DNA of 64,000 nucleotides from Pseudomonadales bacterium (lineage in GTDB: Bacteria; Pseudomonadota; Gammaproteobacteria; Pseudomonadales; UBA5862), in NCBI GenBank assembly GCA_024234215.1, contig JACKOQ010000001.1, positions 620,001 to 684,000 of the forward strand, in the 5' to 3' direction. Shown here piece after piece: positions 35,030-43,144 of the stretch. A model generated the notes under the pieces. The model saw nothing but the letters and a program-made list of their open reading frames with translations, had not been told where the DNA came from and did not search any database. Both the position numbers and the translations under genes were made by a program. Positions within the stretch are counted from its first letter, which is position 1, and the number at the start of each line of letters is the position of its first letter.

Positions 35030-35707
35030 ATGAGCGGACTGGCCGAAGAGGAGCTGGAGCGCAGTGATGCCAGTCGCCGCTGGCGCATCGTGGCCGGGTT
35101 GCTGCTGCTGGCAGCGGGCATTGCGGTGGCCGTCTACCTGTTGCAGGGGCTGGGCAGGAGTGGCCCGGTGCAGCAGAAGCAGGTGAGCAAGATCACCATC
35201 CTGCCCGATACCCCTCCGCCACCGCCCCCGCCGCCGCCCCCACCCAAGGAGCAGCCCAGGGAAAGCAAGGAGATCAAGGCGCCGCAGCCCAAACCGGTGG
35301 AGGCGCCGCAGGCGCCGCAACCGCTGAAGATGGAGGGTGCTGCCGGGGAGGGTTCGAGCCCATTTGCGGCCGGCACGGTGTCGAGCGATTACATCGGCGG
35401 CAAGGTGGGCGGCGGTGGTGGCGGCATGCAGTTCGCGTTCTTTTCCAGTGCGCTGCAACGCCACATCCAGCAGGAGCTGGCGCGCAACCGCGCGCTCAAG
35501 CTGGGCGATTACCGGGTGCTGGTGAATGTCTGGATCGATGCCCAGGGCGTCATGCGCCGGGTGGAGCTGGCCGAGTCGACCGGCAATCCCGACACCGACC
35601 GCGCCATTCGGGAGGCGCTGAACCAGCTTCCACCGCTGCGCACCGCCGTGCCCGAGAATCTGCCGCAACCGATCAGGCTGCGCATCACCAATCGCATGGC
35701 GGGCTGA
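35030..35707 (+). CDS. TonB-like energy transducer
   Basis: This 225-residue protein has an N-terminal cytoplasmic segment, one membrane anchor (WRIVAGLLLLAAGIAVAVYLLQGL, ~22-45), an eleven-proline run (residues ~61-71) followed by a Pro/Lys/Glu linker, a glycine stretch (KVGGGGGGMQ), and a C-terminal TonB-type domain (LQRHIQQELARNRALKLGDYRVLVNVWIDAQGVMRRVELAESTGNPDTDRAIREALNQL). Through it the ExbB/ExbD complex would act on an outer-membrane partner. The partner is likely the porin encoded next. The start overlaps no gene; it is one base after the exbD2 stop. Confidence 0.88.
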   Translation: MSGLAEEELERSDASRRWRIVAGLLLLAAGIAVAVYLLQGLGRSGPVQQKQVSKITILPDTPPPPPPPPPPPKEQPRESKEIKAPQPKPVEAPQAPQPLKMEGAAGEGSSPFAAGTVSSDYIGGKVGGGGGGMQFAFFSSALQRHIQQELARNRALKLGDYRVLVNVWIDAQGVMRRVELAESTGNPDTDRAIREALNQLPPLRTAVPENLPQPIRLRITNRMAG

Positions 35708-35757
35708 TGCAGCCAGTGCGACCACCGCGAGAACCCAACCATGCAAAGGCCCGGACC

Positions 35758-37425
35758 ATGACATTCAAGACACTGCGCTGCGGCGTGCTGCTGGCCTCGG
35801 CGCTGTTGAGCGCGCCGGTGTGGGCCGAAGATTCGCGCGCCTCACTGGAAGTGCTGCGGCAGACGACGCTGAATCTGATCAATGCACTGGTCGACTCCGG
35901 CGCAATCACCCGGCAGAAGGCCGATGAACTGATCAAAAAGGCGGAGCAGGACGCAGCGGCCACGGTGGCGCAGACGCCGAAGAAACCCGACAACACCGTT
36001 CGGGTGCAGTATGTGCCCGAGGTGGTGAAGAGCGAGATGCGCGAGCAGATCAAGCAGGAGGTGCTCGATCAGGCCAGGCGTGAGCATTGGGCCACGCCCA
36101 ATGCGATACCGGAGTGGCTGGATCGCATCAAGTGGGAGGGCGACCTGCGGCTGCGCGAGCAGCTCGACCGTTTCGATGAAAACAATGCAACGCCGTTTGA
36201 CTATGCCACCGCTGCCGGGACCAATGCACCGCCACCGCTGCCCAACGACCAGACGCGCGCTGCCGAGTTCGCCAGGGTCAATGGCCAGGGCATCCCCACT
36301 GCCAACACCACAGAAGACCGCGACCGCCTGCGGTTGCGGGCAAGGCTGGGAATGCTGGCCCGGCTTTCCGATGAGTGGAGCGGTGGGGTGCGACTCGCCA
36401 CCGGCAGCAACAGCGACCGGGTGTCGACCAATCAGACGCTGGGGCAGGATTTCAACAAATACACCCTTCTGCTCGACCGCGCCTACCTGAGGTTCGACCC
36501 GGCCGATTGGCTCTCGCTGAGCGGTGGTCGCATTCCCAACCCCTGGTTTTCGACCGATCTGGTCTGGGATGAGGATCTGAACTTCGAAGGGCTGGCCGCC
36601 AACTTTCGACCCGTGCTCTCCAGCAGCAGGGTCAAGCCCTTCGTGACGCTGGGCGCCTTTCCACTTCAGGAAGAGAACCCGCCCTCTTCCAGTGGCCGCT
36701 GGCTGCGGGGGGTGCAGGGCGGCACGCAGTGGGACTTCAGTCCGGACATGCGACTGAAGGTGGGACTGGCCTGGTATGACTACCAGGATCTGGCCGGGGA
36801 GGTCGAGCCTGCCAGTGCGCTCGACAGCACCGGAAACCCGATCACCGCCAATTACGGGCAGTATGAGTATGGCAACGGACTGCGGCAGAAGGGCAACTCG
36901 CTGTTCGTCACCAATGCGCTGGGCGACACCGGATCGACCCCCTACTGGGGGCTTGCCGCGGAGTTCCGGCCGGTCAACCTGACTGCATCGCTGGAGCTGG
37001 CGCAGTTTGCGCCGGTGCATGTGGTGTTGAGCGGGGACTGGGTCAAGAACACCGCCTTCGACCGCGCGCAGATCCTCTCGCGCACCCAGGGGCGGATCAA
37101 CCTGACCGATGGCAGCGACCAGGGCTACCAGTACCGGCTCACCGTCGGGACGGCCGAGGTCAGAAATCGACGGGACTGGCAGCTGTCGGTGGCCTATCGC
37201 CATCTCGGTTCCGATGCGGTGCTGGATGCCTTCACCGATTCCGACTTCGGGCTGGGCGGCACCAACCTGAAGGGCTATCTGCTGGGCGCGCAGTATGGAC
37301 TCGATCGCAACACCGTGCTGAACCTGCGCTGGCTGTCGGCCGATTCGATCGACTCCTTCTCGTTCATTGCCGACCACAAGTTTGCCGTCGACCTGTTTCA
37401 GGCCGACGTGAGCGTGAAGTTCTGA
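35758..37425 (+). CDS. Putative outer-membrane porin
   Basis: A 555-residue protein with a Sec signal (MTFKTLRCGVLLASALLSAPVWA), an N-terminal helical section (LEVLRQTTLNLINALVDSGAITRQKADELIKKAEQDAAATVAQ), and a long amphipathic beta-strand region from about residue 120 to the C-terminal phenylalanine (VDLFQADVSVKF), as expected of a barrel. It resembles the 'putative porin' family rather than TonB-dependent receptors: no plug domain or TonB box is obvious. The ATG at 35758 is favoured because the signal peptide begins there; an upstream in-frame ATG at 35707 overlaps tonB. Confidence 0.85.
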   Translation: MTFKTLRCGVLLASALLSAPVWAEDSRASLEVLRQTTLNLINALVDSGAITRQKADELIKKAEQDAAATVAQTPKKPDNTVRVQYVPEVVKSEMREQIKQEVLDQARREHWATPNAIPEWLDRIKWEGDLRLREQLDRFDENNATPFDYATAAGTNAPPPLPNDQTRAAEFARVNGQGIPTANTTEDRDRLRLRARLGMLARLSDEWSGGVRLATGSNSDRVSTNQTLGQDFNKYTLLLDRAYLRFDPADWLSLSGGRIPNPWFSTDLVWDEDLNFEGLAANFRPVLSSSRVKPFVTLGAFPLQEENPPSSSGRWLRGVQGGTQWDFSPDMRLKVGLAWYDYQDLAGEVEPASALDSTGNPITANYGQYEYGNGLRQKGNSLFVTNALGDTGSTPYWGLAAEFRPVNLTASLELAQFAPVHVVLSGDWVKNTAFDRAQILSRTQGRINLTDGSDQGYQYRLTVGTAEVRNRRDWQLSVAYRHLGSDAVLDAFTDSDFGLGGTNLKGYLLGAQYGLDRNTVLNLRWLSADSIDSFSFIADHKFAVDLFQADVSVKF

Positions 37426-37427
37426 CC

Positions 37428-38096
37428 ATGGTGGCCCAGCTCACACCTCGTCGGCTGCGTCTCGCCGTTCTGCTGCTCTGTGCGCTGAGCGGACTGGTCG
37501 CCGGCACGCTCCATGCCGCTGACGACCCCAAGAGCGACCGCGAGCAGATGCAATTGCGGCGGCTGCAACAGGCAGTGCGCAAGCTCGAACAGGAAAAGGC
37601 GCAGATCGAGGCAGAAAAAGCACAGATGGTGCAGGAAAAATCCCAACTCGATGCGCAGTTGCAGCAAAACCGCGACCTGCTGGACGAGAGCGATCGCAAC
37701 CGGCAGGGGCTGGCGGAGCGCGTGGCCGTGCTGGAGCGGGAGCTGGCGGCCAGCAGGGCGGAAAATGCGTCACTGACTCAAGGCGCTGCCCAGACGCAGC
37801 AGGCGCTGCAGCGAGCGGTCACCGCCGCGCAACGGCTCGATGAGAGGCTCGCAGAGCAGCGTACGGCGCTCTCGGCCTGTGCGGCCAGCAACGAAAAGCT
37901 GCATGGCTACGGCATGGAGCTGCTGGAGCGCTATGAAAAGAAGCGTTGCAGCGATGCGCTGCTGCAGGCTGACCCCTTCACCCAGTTGAAGCGCGCCGAG
38001 ATCGAAAATTTCCAGGAGACGTACCGCGACCAACTGGATGAGCAGAAGCTGAGCGCTTCCCCGGCTGAATCGGATGGCGCCCGTGATCGGCAGTGA
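37428..38096 (+). CDS. Periplasmic coiled-coil protein
   Basis: I do not recognise a defined family. The 222-residue product has a signal peptide (LRLAVLLLCALSGLVAGTLHA), then a long heptad-rich coiled coil (about 35-150: LRRLQQAVRKLEQEKAQIEAEKAQMVQEKSQLD onwards) and a C-terminal globular tail with two cysteines (ALSACAASNEKLHGYGMELLERYEKKRCSDALLQADPFTQLKRAEIENFQE). It follows the porin gene by two bases and is the last gene of the Pho-headed operon. A scaffold or cell-wall-spanning role linking the energiser to the porin is a guess. Confidence 0.8.
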   Translation: MVAQLTPRRLRLAVLLLCALSGLVAGTLHAADDPKSDREQMQLRRLQQAVRKLEQEKAQIEAEKAQMVQEKSQLDAQLQQNRDLLDESDRNRQGLAERVAVLERELAASRAENASLTQGAAQTQQALQRAVTAAQRLDERLAEQRTALSACAASNEKLHGYGMELLERYEKKRCSDALLQADPFTQLKRAEIENFQETYRDQLDEQKLSASPAESDGARDRQ

Positions 38097-38120
38097 GGCC
38101 GGATCTGAACATTTTTCAAT

Positions 38121-38154
38121 CTGTCACCGAGCTGTCATCACTGCTGTCTAGAGT
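38121..38154 (+). promoter_or_regulatory. Pho box and -10 of the PhoB-like regulator gene
   Basis: CTGTCAC (38121-38127), four bases, CTGTCAT (38132-38138) is an almost perfect Pho box. Ten bases later TAGAGT (38149-38154) serves as -10, with the start codon at 38183. The regulator is therefore likely autoregulated. Confidence 0.82.
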
Positions 38155-38182
38155 GCGCTGATTCAAAAACATCAGCTTGTTC

Positions 38183-38884
38183 ATGGACATGGCAGCAGCA
38201 CAGATTCTGGTGGTGGAAGATGACCTGGAGATTCAGGAACTGATCTCGGTCAATCTGGCTCGAGCGGGTTACCGGGTGCAACGTGCCGCCGATGCCGAGA
38301 CGGCGCAGAATCTGGTGAACAGCACACTGCCCGACCTGATTCTGCTCGACTGGGGCCTGCCCGGTCTGTCGGGCGTCGACCTCATGCGGCGACTGAGAAC
38401 CAATCCGCGCTCGCGCGAGCTGTCGATCATCATGCTCACGGCGCGCAGCGAAGAGCGCGACAAGATCGTCGGCTTGGACGCGGGGGCCGACGACTTCATC
38501 ACCAAGCCCTTCTCCCCGCGTGAACTGCTGGCCCGCATCACCGCCGTGTTGCGGCGTCGTCTGCCCCACACCTCCACTGATGCGATCGAGATCGATGGCC
38601 TGCGTCTCGATCCGCTCGCCCACCGGGTCACGGTGTCGGGCATGGAGGTGGCCCTGGGGCCGACCGAATTTCGTCTGCTGCGTTTTCTGATGGCCAATCC
38701 GGAGCGGGTGCACAGCCGCAACCACCTGCTCGATCAGGTGTGGGGCGACCATGCCTTTTTCGACGACCGGACGGTCGACGTGCACATCCGCCGGCTGCGG
38801 GTCGCACTCGAGCCGAGCGGCCGGGATCGGCTGATCCAGACCGTGCGTGGCAGCGGTTACCGCTTCTCTTCCTGTTCGTCCTGA
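38183..38884 (+). CDS. PhoB-family response regulator
   Basis: A 233-residue OmpR/PhoB-type regulator. The receiver has acidic residues in VVEDD, phosphoacceptor Asp in DLILLDWGLPGLSG, and the lysine of FITKPFSPREL. The winged-helix domain is very close to PhoB: GPTEFRLLRFLMANPERVHSRNHLLDQVWG and the recognition helix DDRTVDVHIRRLRVALEP, identical in most contact positions to E. coli PhoB. So it should bind Pho boxes, three of which lie in this locus. No PhoR kinase, PhoU or Pst genes are adjacent, suggesting either a dedicated paralogue or a displaced phoB. The ATG 38183 and ATG 38189 are both possible starts. Confidence 0.92.
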   Translation: MDMAAAQILVVEDDLEIQELISVNLARAGYRVQRAADAETAQNLVNSTLPDLILLDWGLPGLSGVDLMRRLRTNPRSRELSIIMLTARSEERDKIVGLDAGADDFITKPFSPRELLARITAVLRRRLPHTSTDAIEIDGLRLDPLAHRVTVSGMEVALGPTEFRLLRFLMANPERVHSRNHLLDQVWGDHAFFDDRTVDVHIRRLRVALEPSGRDRLIQTVRGSGYRFSSCSS

Positions 38885-38961
38885 TCGGGCAGGTCCGCAT
38901 CGGTGGTGCCGGAGTGCTCCGGTCACCTGCAAGCTGCATAAAAATTGAGCGCTGCGCCGGT

Positions 38962-38995
38962 TTGTCATTGTTCTGTCATCGATGAAGCCTAGCCT
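38962..38995 (+). promoter_or_regulatory. Pho box and -10 of the type II secretion-like operon
   Basis: TTGTCAT (38962-38968), four bases, CTGTCAT (38973-38979) form a Pho box; ten bases later TAGCCT (38990-38995) is the probable -10. This puts transcription start near 39002 and excludes the upstream in-frame ATG at 38982 as the gspG start. Confidence 0.8.
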
Positions 38996-39026
38996 GCGCT
39001 GGCTCTTCAGCCGGGATCCGGTCGAT

Positions 39027-39455
39027 ATGTTTCCACGCTCTGTGTCAAAGATCCGTGCTCGCGGATTCACGCTGCTCGAACTGCTGGTGGTGATGGTGAT
39101 CATCGGCATGCTGGCCGGCTTTGTTGCGCCCCGGTTCTTCTCCCAGATCGGCAAGTCGCAGGTCAAGACGGCGCGGGCCCAGCTCGATGCCCTCGGCAAG
39201 GCGCTGGACCAGTACCGGCTCGATGTGGGTCGCTACCCGGCGACCGAACAGGGCCTCACTGCATTGAACGAGCGCCCCGCCGGCGAGGCCAGGTGGTCTG
39301 GCCCCTACCTGCAAAAAGCCGTGCCGCTGGATCCCTGGGGGCGGCCCTACCTCTACCGCTCTCCGGGAGAGCATGGCGAGTACGATCTGCTCTCTTACGG
39401 CAAGGATGGCCAGGCGGGCGGCAGTGACGAGGCCGAAGACATCACCAACTGGTGA
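39027..39455 (+). CDS. gspG: Type II secretion major pseudopilin GspG
   Basis: A 142-residue major pseudopilin. The type III prepilin signal is KIRARG, then FTLLELLVVMVIIGMLAGFVAP, with cleavage after Gly and the conserved Glu at +5. Downstream, LDALGKALDQYRLDVGRYPATEQGLTAL and DPWGRPYLYRSPGEHGEYDLLSYGKDGQAGG include the family calcium-binding C-terminal loop. The start at 39027 was chosen because the Pho-regulated promoter lies over the earlier ATG. GspG polymerises into the pseudopilus that pushes substrates through the secretin. First gene of the operon. Confidence 0.95.
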   Translation: MFPRSVSKIRARGFTLLELLVVMVIIGMLAGFVAPRFFSQIGKSQVKTARAQLDALGKALDQYRLDVGRYPATEQGLTALNERPAGEARWSGPYLQKAVPLDPWGRPYLYRSPGEHGEYDLLSYGKDGQAGGSDEAEDITNW

Positions 39456-39458
39456 TCG

Positions 39459-40652
39459 ATGATGAAGTACCAGGTCAAGACGCTGAATGCAGACAAGGGT
39501 GTCGACATCATCGTGCTGGAGGCGAGTGATCAGGCGCAAGCCCGACACCAGGCCGCCGCACAGGGCCATGCCGTGCTGTCGGTCACCCCTCTGCCACTCG
39601 GTGGCGGGTTACGCAGTGCCGGCAAGGCGCGCTTTCCGCTGCTGCTGTTCAGTCAGGAGCTGCTCTCCCTGCTCAACTCCGGCATCTCGATCGTCGAGGC
39701 CATCGAGACGCTGGCCGAGAAGGAGCAGCGTCCCGCCATCCAGCAGACGCTGCGGCGTATCCTGAGCGGGTTGCGTGAAGGGAAGGCCTTCTCGGCGACG
39801 CTCGAAGAGGCGCCGCACAGTTTTCCGCCACTCTATGCCGCCACCCTGCGCGCCAGCGAACGCACCGGTGACCTGGGCGAAGCGCTGTCGCGCTACATCG
39901 CCTACGCATCACAACTCGAGACCTTGCGCGGTCGGCTCATCAGCGCAGCGATCTATCCGCTGTTGCTGGTGGTGGTCGGGACGCTGGTCATTCTGTTTCT
40001 GCTCGGTTATGTCGTGCCGCGCTTCTCGCACATCTATCAGGACATGGGTGGCGATCTGCCGCTGCCGTCGCGACTGCTGCTGGAGTGGGGCTTGGCGGTG
40101 GAGCGCTACTGGCCGCTGTTGATCGGCATGGTGGCGGCACTGCTGGGGCTGGCCATGCAGGAGCGGGTGCGACACTGGATGGCACAGCGCCTGCTCGGCC
40201 TGCTGTGGCGCATTCCAGCGGTCGGCGAGCGGATGCGGGTGTTTCAACTGACCCGACTCTACCGCACGCTCGGCATGTTGCTGCTGGGCGGCATTGCCGT
40301 GGTGCCGGCGCTGGAGATGGTGAGCGGGCTGCTCTCCGCCGCGCTGCAGCCGCGGCTGGACAGTGCGACCCAGGCCATCCGCGAGGGGCGCGGCATCTCG
40401 CAGGCCTTCGAGGCGGGTGGGTTGACCACCGCGGTGGCGCTGCGCATGCTCAGGGTCGGCGAGCGTGCCGGCAACATGGGCGAAATGATGGAGCGCATCG
40501 CGGCCTTTCACGATGAAGAGATGGCGCGCTGGGCGGAGTGGGCGACCCGGCTGTTCGGTCCGCTGCTGATGCTGCTGATGGGGTTGATGATCGGATTCAT
40601 CGTCGTGCTGATGTACCTGCCGATCTTCCAGTTGACCGAGGGCATCCAGTGA
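39459..40652 (+). CDS. gspF: Type II secretion inner-membrane platform protein GspF
   Basis: A 397-residue polytopic protein with the duplicated GspF domain: SQELLSLLNSGISIVEAIETLAEKEQRPAIQQTLRRILSGLREGKAFSATLEE in the first repeat and LTRLYRTLGMLLLGGIAVVPALEMVSGLL in the second, each followed by a membrane helix (IYPLLLVVVGTLVILFLLGYVVP; FGPLLMLLMGLMIGFIVVLMYLPIF). It forms the core of the assembly platform. Two adjacent ATG codons (39459, 39462) are possible starts. Its stop overlaps the gspE start (TGATG). Confidence 0.95.
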   Translation: MMKYQVKTLNADKGVDIIVLEASDQAQARHQAAAQGHAVLSVTPLPLGGGLRSAGKARFPLLLFSQELLSLLNSGISIVEAIETLAEKEQRPAIQQTLRRILSGLREGKAFSATLEEAPHSFPPLYAATLRASERTGDLGEALSRYIAYASQLETLRGRLISAAIYPLLLVVVGTLVILFLLGYVVPRFSHIYQDMGGDLPLPSRLLLEWGLAVERYWPLLIGMVAALLGLAMQERVRHWMAQRLLGLLWRIPAVGERMRVFQLTRLYRTLGMLLLGGIAVVPALEMVSGLLSAALQPRLDSATQAIREGRGISQAFEAGGLTTAVALRMLRVGERAGNMGEMMERIAAFHDEEMARWAEWATRLFGPLLMLLMGLMIGFIVVLMYLPIFQLTEGIQ

Positions 40653-42337
40653 TGGGCCATGCCGCGCTCGACCCGCCGGTCGTCCCCTTCTCGCCTGCGG
40701 AGCTCCAGGCCGCCCGCGTGCTGATGAGGGCACGCGGCTGTCGCCTGATCGAGGCGCTCGCGCAGGCGCATGATGGCCCGGATGCGGCCTGCGTCGCGCG
40801 GCTGGCCGTCACCGTCCGCATGAAGGTGGCCGGCATCGAGGCGATGCACGAGATGACGCCGGCCTTCGATCTGCTCGCCTATGGCGAGGCGCTGCAGCGG
40901 GAGTGTCTGCTGTTTCGTGCTGCCACGGATGGGCAGGGGCTGGTGGCGCTGCTGGCCGATCCGTTCGATGCCGGACTGCGGGGCTGGCTGGAGGAGCGGG
41001 CGCCCGAGCGGCTGGAGATCCGGCTGGCCAGCCGCGGTGACATTGCCGCCTACCTCGCGCGCCACGAAGAGACGCTGCGGGCGATGGATGGCCTGGTGGC
41101 GATGCAGGCATCGAGCCGACGCGATGCGGCGGCCGAGGACATCTCGCTGCGCAGCATCAGCGAAGACAGCAGTCCGGTGGTGCGTCTGGTCAACTCGACG
41201 CTCTACGACGCGCTCAAGGCCGGCGCCAGTGACATCCATCTGGAGACGGTGCCGTCGGGCATCTTCATCAAATACCGCATCGATGGCGTGCTGGCCTCGG
41301 TGGGTGGCATTCAGGGGAGCGAAAACGCCGAGCAGGTGATCTCGCGCATCAAGGTGATGGCGGAGCTCGACATCGCCGAACGGCGTGTCCCGCAGGATGG
41401 CCGCTTCAAGGTGGCGCTGGCCGGCCGCGAGATCGACATCCGGGTCTCGATCATGCCCAGCATCCATGGCGAGGATGCGGTGCTGCGCATCCTCGACAAG
41501 CAGCGCCTCTCCGCCGAGGTGAGCGGACTGCGCCTCGAATCGCTCGGCTTCGATGCCCCCACGCTCTTCGCGCTGCGCCGGCTGGCGACCGAGCCCTACG
41601 GCATGTTGCTGGTCACCGGACCCACCGGCAGCGGCAAGACCACCACGCTCTACGCCGCCATCGGCGAGATCAACACCGGCCATGACAAGATCATCACCAT
41701 CGAGGATCCGGTCGAATACCAGTTGAACGGCGTGTTGCAGATTCCGGTGAATGAAAAGAAGGGACTGACCTTCGCGCGCGGGCTGCGCTCCATCCTGCGC
41801 CACGACCCGGACAAGGTGATGGTCGGGGAGATCCGCGACGGCGAGACGGCCCAGATCGCGGTGCAGGCGGCGCTCACCGGCCATCTGGTGCTCACCACCG
41901 TCCATGCCAACAACGTCTTCGACGTGCTGGGCCGTTTCACCCACATGGGGCTCGACCCCTACAGCCTGGTCGCGGCGCTCAACGGCATCGTCGCGCAGCG
42001 TCTGCTGCGGGTCATCTGTTCGGACTGTTCGCAGCAGAGCCAGCCCGATGCCGCCCTGCTGGCGATGTCCGGCATCGATGCGGCCGAGGAGTTCGACTTT
42101 CGCAGCGGGCGCGGCTGCGGCCACTGCCGCGGCAGCGGCTTTCGTGGACGCAAGGCGATTGCCGAGGTGCTGCTGCTGGACGACGAGCTGCGCGAGATGA
42201 TCGTGACGCGCGAACCGGTGCGCCGCATCAAGGAGGCCGCCTGTCACAAGGGCACGCGGCTGCTGCGCGAGGCGGGGCTGGAGATGGTCCGGCGCGGCGA
42301 AACCACGCTGCAGGAGCTCAACCGTGTGGTCAGCTAG
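40652..42337 (+). CDS. gspE: Type II secretion ATPase GspE
   Basis: A 561-residue AAA-type ATPase powering pseudopilus assembly. Walker A is GPTGSGKTTT (about residue 323), Walker B is VMVGEIRDGE (about 388), preceded by the Asp box ITIEDPVEYQ and followed by the His box LTGHLVLTTVHANN. A tetracysteine zinc-type motif is present (CSDC and CGHC, ~455-493). The N-terminal domain is variable. The ATG at 40652 overlaps the gspF stop; an extended frame upstream lies within gspF and is a shadow. Confidence 0.95.
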   Translation: MGHAALDPPVVPFSPAELQAARVLMRARGCRLIEALAQAHDGPDAACVARLAVTVRMKVAGIEAMHEMTPAFDLLAYGEALQRECLLFRAATDGQGLVALLADPFDAGLRGWLEERAPERLEIRLASRGDIAAYLARHEETLRAMDGLVAMQASSRRDAAAEDISLRSISEDSSPVVRLVNSTLYDALKAGASDIHLETVPSGIFIKYRIDGVLASVGGIQGSENAEQVISRIKVMAELDIAERRVPQDGRFKVALAGREIDIRVSIMPSIHGEDAVLRILDKQRLSAEVSGLRLESLGFDAPTLFALRRLATEPYGMLLVTGPTGSGKTTTLYAAIGEINTGHDKIITIEDPVEYQLNGVLQIPVNEKKGLTFARGLRSILRHDPDKVMVGEIRDGETAQIAVQAALTGHLVLTTVHANNVFDVLGRFTHMGLDPYSLVAALNGIVAQRLLRVICSDCSQQSQPDAALLAMSGIDAAEEFDFRSGRGCGHCRGSGFRGRKAIAEVLLLDDELREMIVTREPVRRIKEAACHKGTRLLREAGLEMVRRGETTLQELNRVVS

Positions 42338-43142
42338 GCGACTGCGGGTGGCGCTGTCGACGCAGCAACTGGTGCTGGTCGAGCACAGCCGACCGTGGTC
42401 GCGGCGGCCGACGGCGGTCCAGCAGCTCCACTATCGATCTGAAGGCGTGGCGGAGTCCGCGCCGTGGCGTCCGGCTGTCGACGCGCTGACGCGGCTGCTG
42501 GCACAGCGGCAGGCGCAGGGTGCTGCGCTGCATGTCGTGCTCTGCGGACGCTTTGCCCGCTGGCAGTTGCTGCCATGGCGTGCAGGATTGACCCGACCCC
42601 AGGAGTGGAGCGCCTACGCCGCCGTGACTTTTCAGGAGACCTTCGGTGCCGTCACCCGCGAGTGGCAGGTGCAACCGTCGTTGCAACCACCGCAGCAGGC
42701 CGTGCCGGCCTGTGCGGTCGATGCCGGACTTCTGCGCGCACTGCGCACGGCCTGCGCTGAGGCCGGCGCGACCCTGGCCACGGTGGCGCCCTACTTTTCG
42801 GTCGCCTTCGACCATTGGCGCAGTGCGCTCGAGGGCAGGGTGGTCTGGTTCGGTGTGCTCGAAGCCGACTCTCTGGCGCTGGGGCTGCTGCAACAGGAGC
42901 AGTGGCTGGGTCTGCGCAGCCAGCGGCTCGACAGTGACTGGCGCGAACTGCTGCCGGGGATGATGGCGCAGATCGGCATTCAGGCCGGCCTCGATGAGGT
43001 CGAGACTGCGGCGCCACGGTTCTATCTGACCGGAGCGGGCGAAGCCCCGGCCGCCGACCCTCGCCACCCCTTCGTCTGGCTGCAACCGCGCAGCCAGACC
43101 CAGTTCGATGGCATCGGCTGTCGCATGGCGCTCGGGCTGTGA
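42324..43142 (+). CDS. PilM/GspL-cytoplasmic-domain-like protein
   Basis: A 272-residue soluble protein with no transmembrane segment and an apparent actin-like fold arrangement (LRVALSTQQLVLVE, LHVVLCGRFARWQLLPW, VAPYFSVAFDHWRSAL, VVWFGVLEADSLALGLLQQEQWLGLRSQRL), as in PilM and the cytoplasmic domain of GspL. It begins with a GTG inside the gspE 3' end (14-bp overlap) and follows it in order, as PilM precedes PilN. Sequence similarity is weak, so the call rests on order, size and pattern. It would link GspE to the periplasmic-side proteins. Confidence 0.6.
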   Translation: MWSARRLRVALSTQQLVLVEHSRPWSRRPTAVQQLHYRSEGVAESAPWRPAVDALTRLLAQRQAQGAALHVVLCGRFARWQLLPWRAGLTRPQEWSAYAAVTFQETFGAVTREWQVQPSLQPPQQAVPACAVDAGLLRALRTACAEAGATLATVAPYFSVAFDHWRSALEGRVVWFGVLEADSLALGLLQQEQWLGLRSQRLDSDWRELLPGMMAQIGIQAGLDEVETAAPRFYLTGAGEAPAADPRHPFVWLQPRSQTQFDGIGCRMALGL

Positions 43143-43144
43143 CC

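Noticed and set aside
35842..37377. 511-residue open frame on the minus strand
   Set aside because: Lies opposite the porin gene; no family motifs and no ribosome-binding site.
38904..38935. Terminator after the PhoB-like gene
   Set aside because: The hairpin (about 10 bp with a bulge) has no U-tract; the downstream Pho promoter makes a separate transcript likely but the hairpin itself is weak.
40508..42247. 579-residue open frame on the minus strand
   Set aside because: Lies opposite gspE; His/Arg/Gln-rich shadow without any motif.
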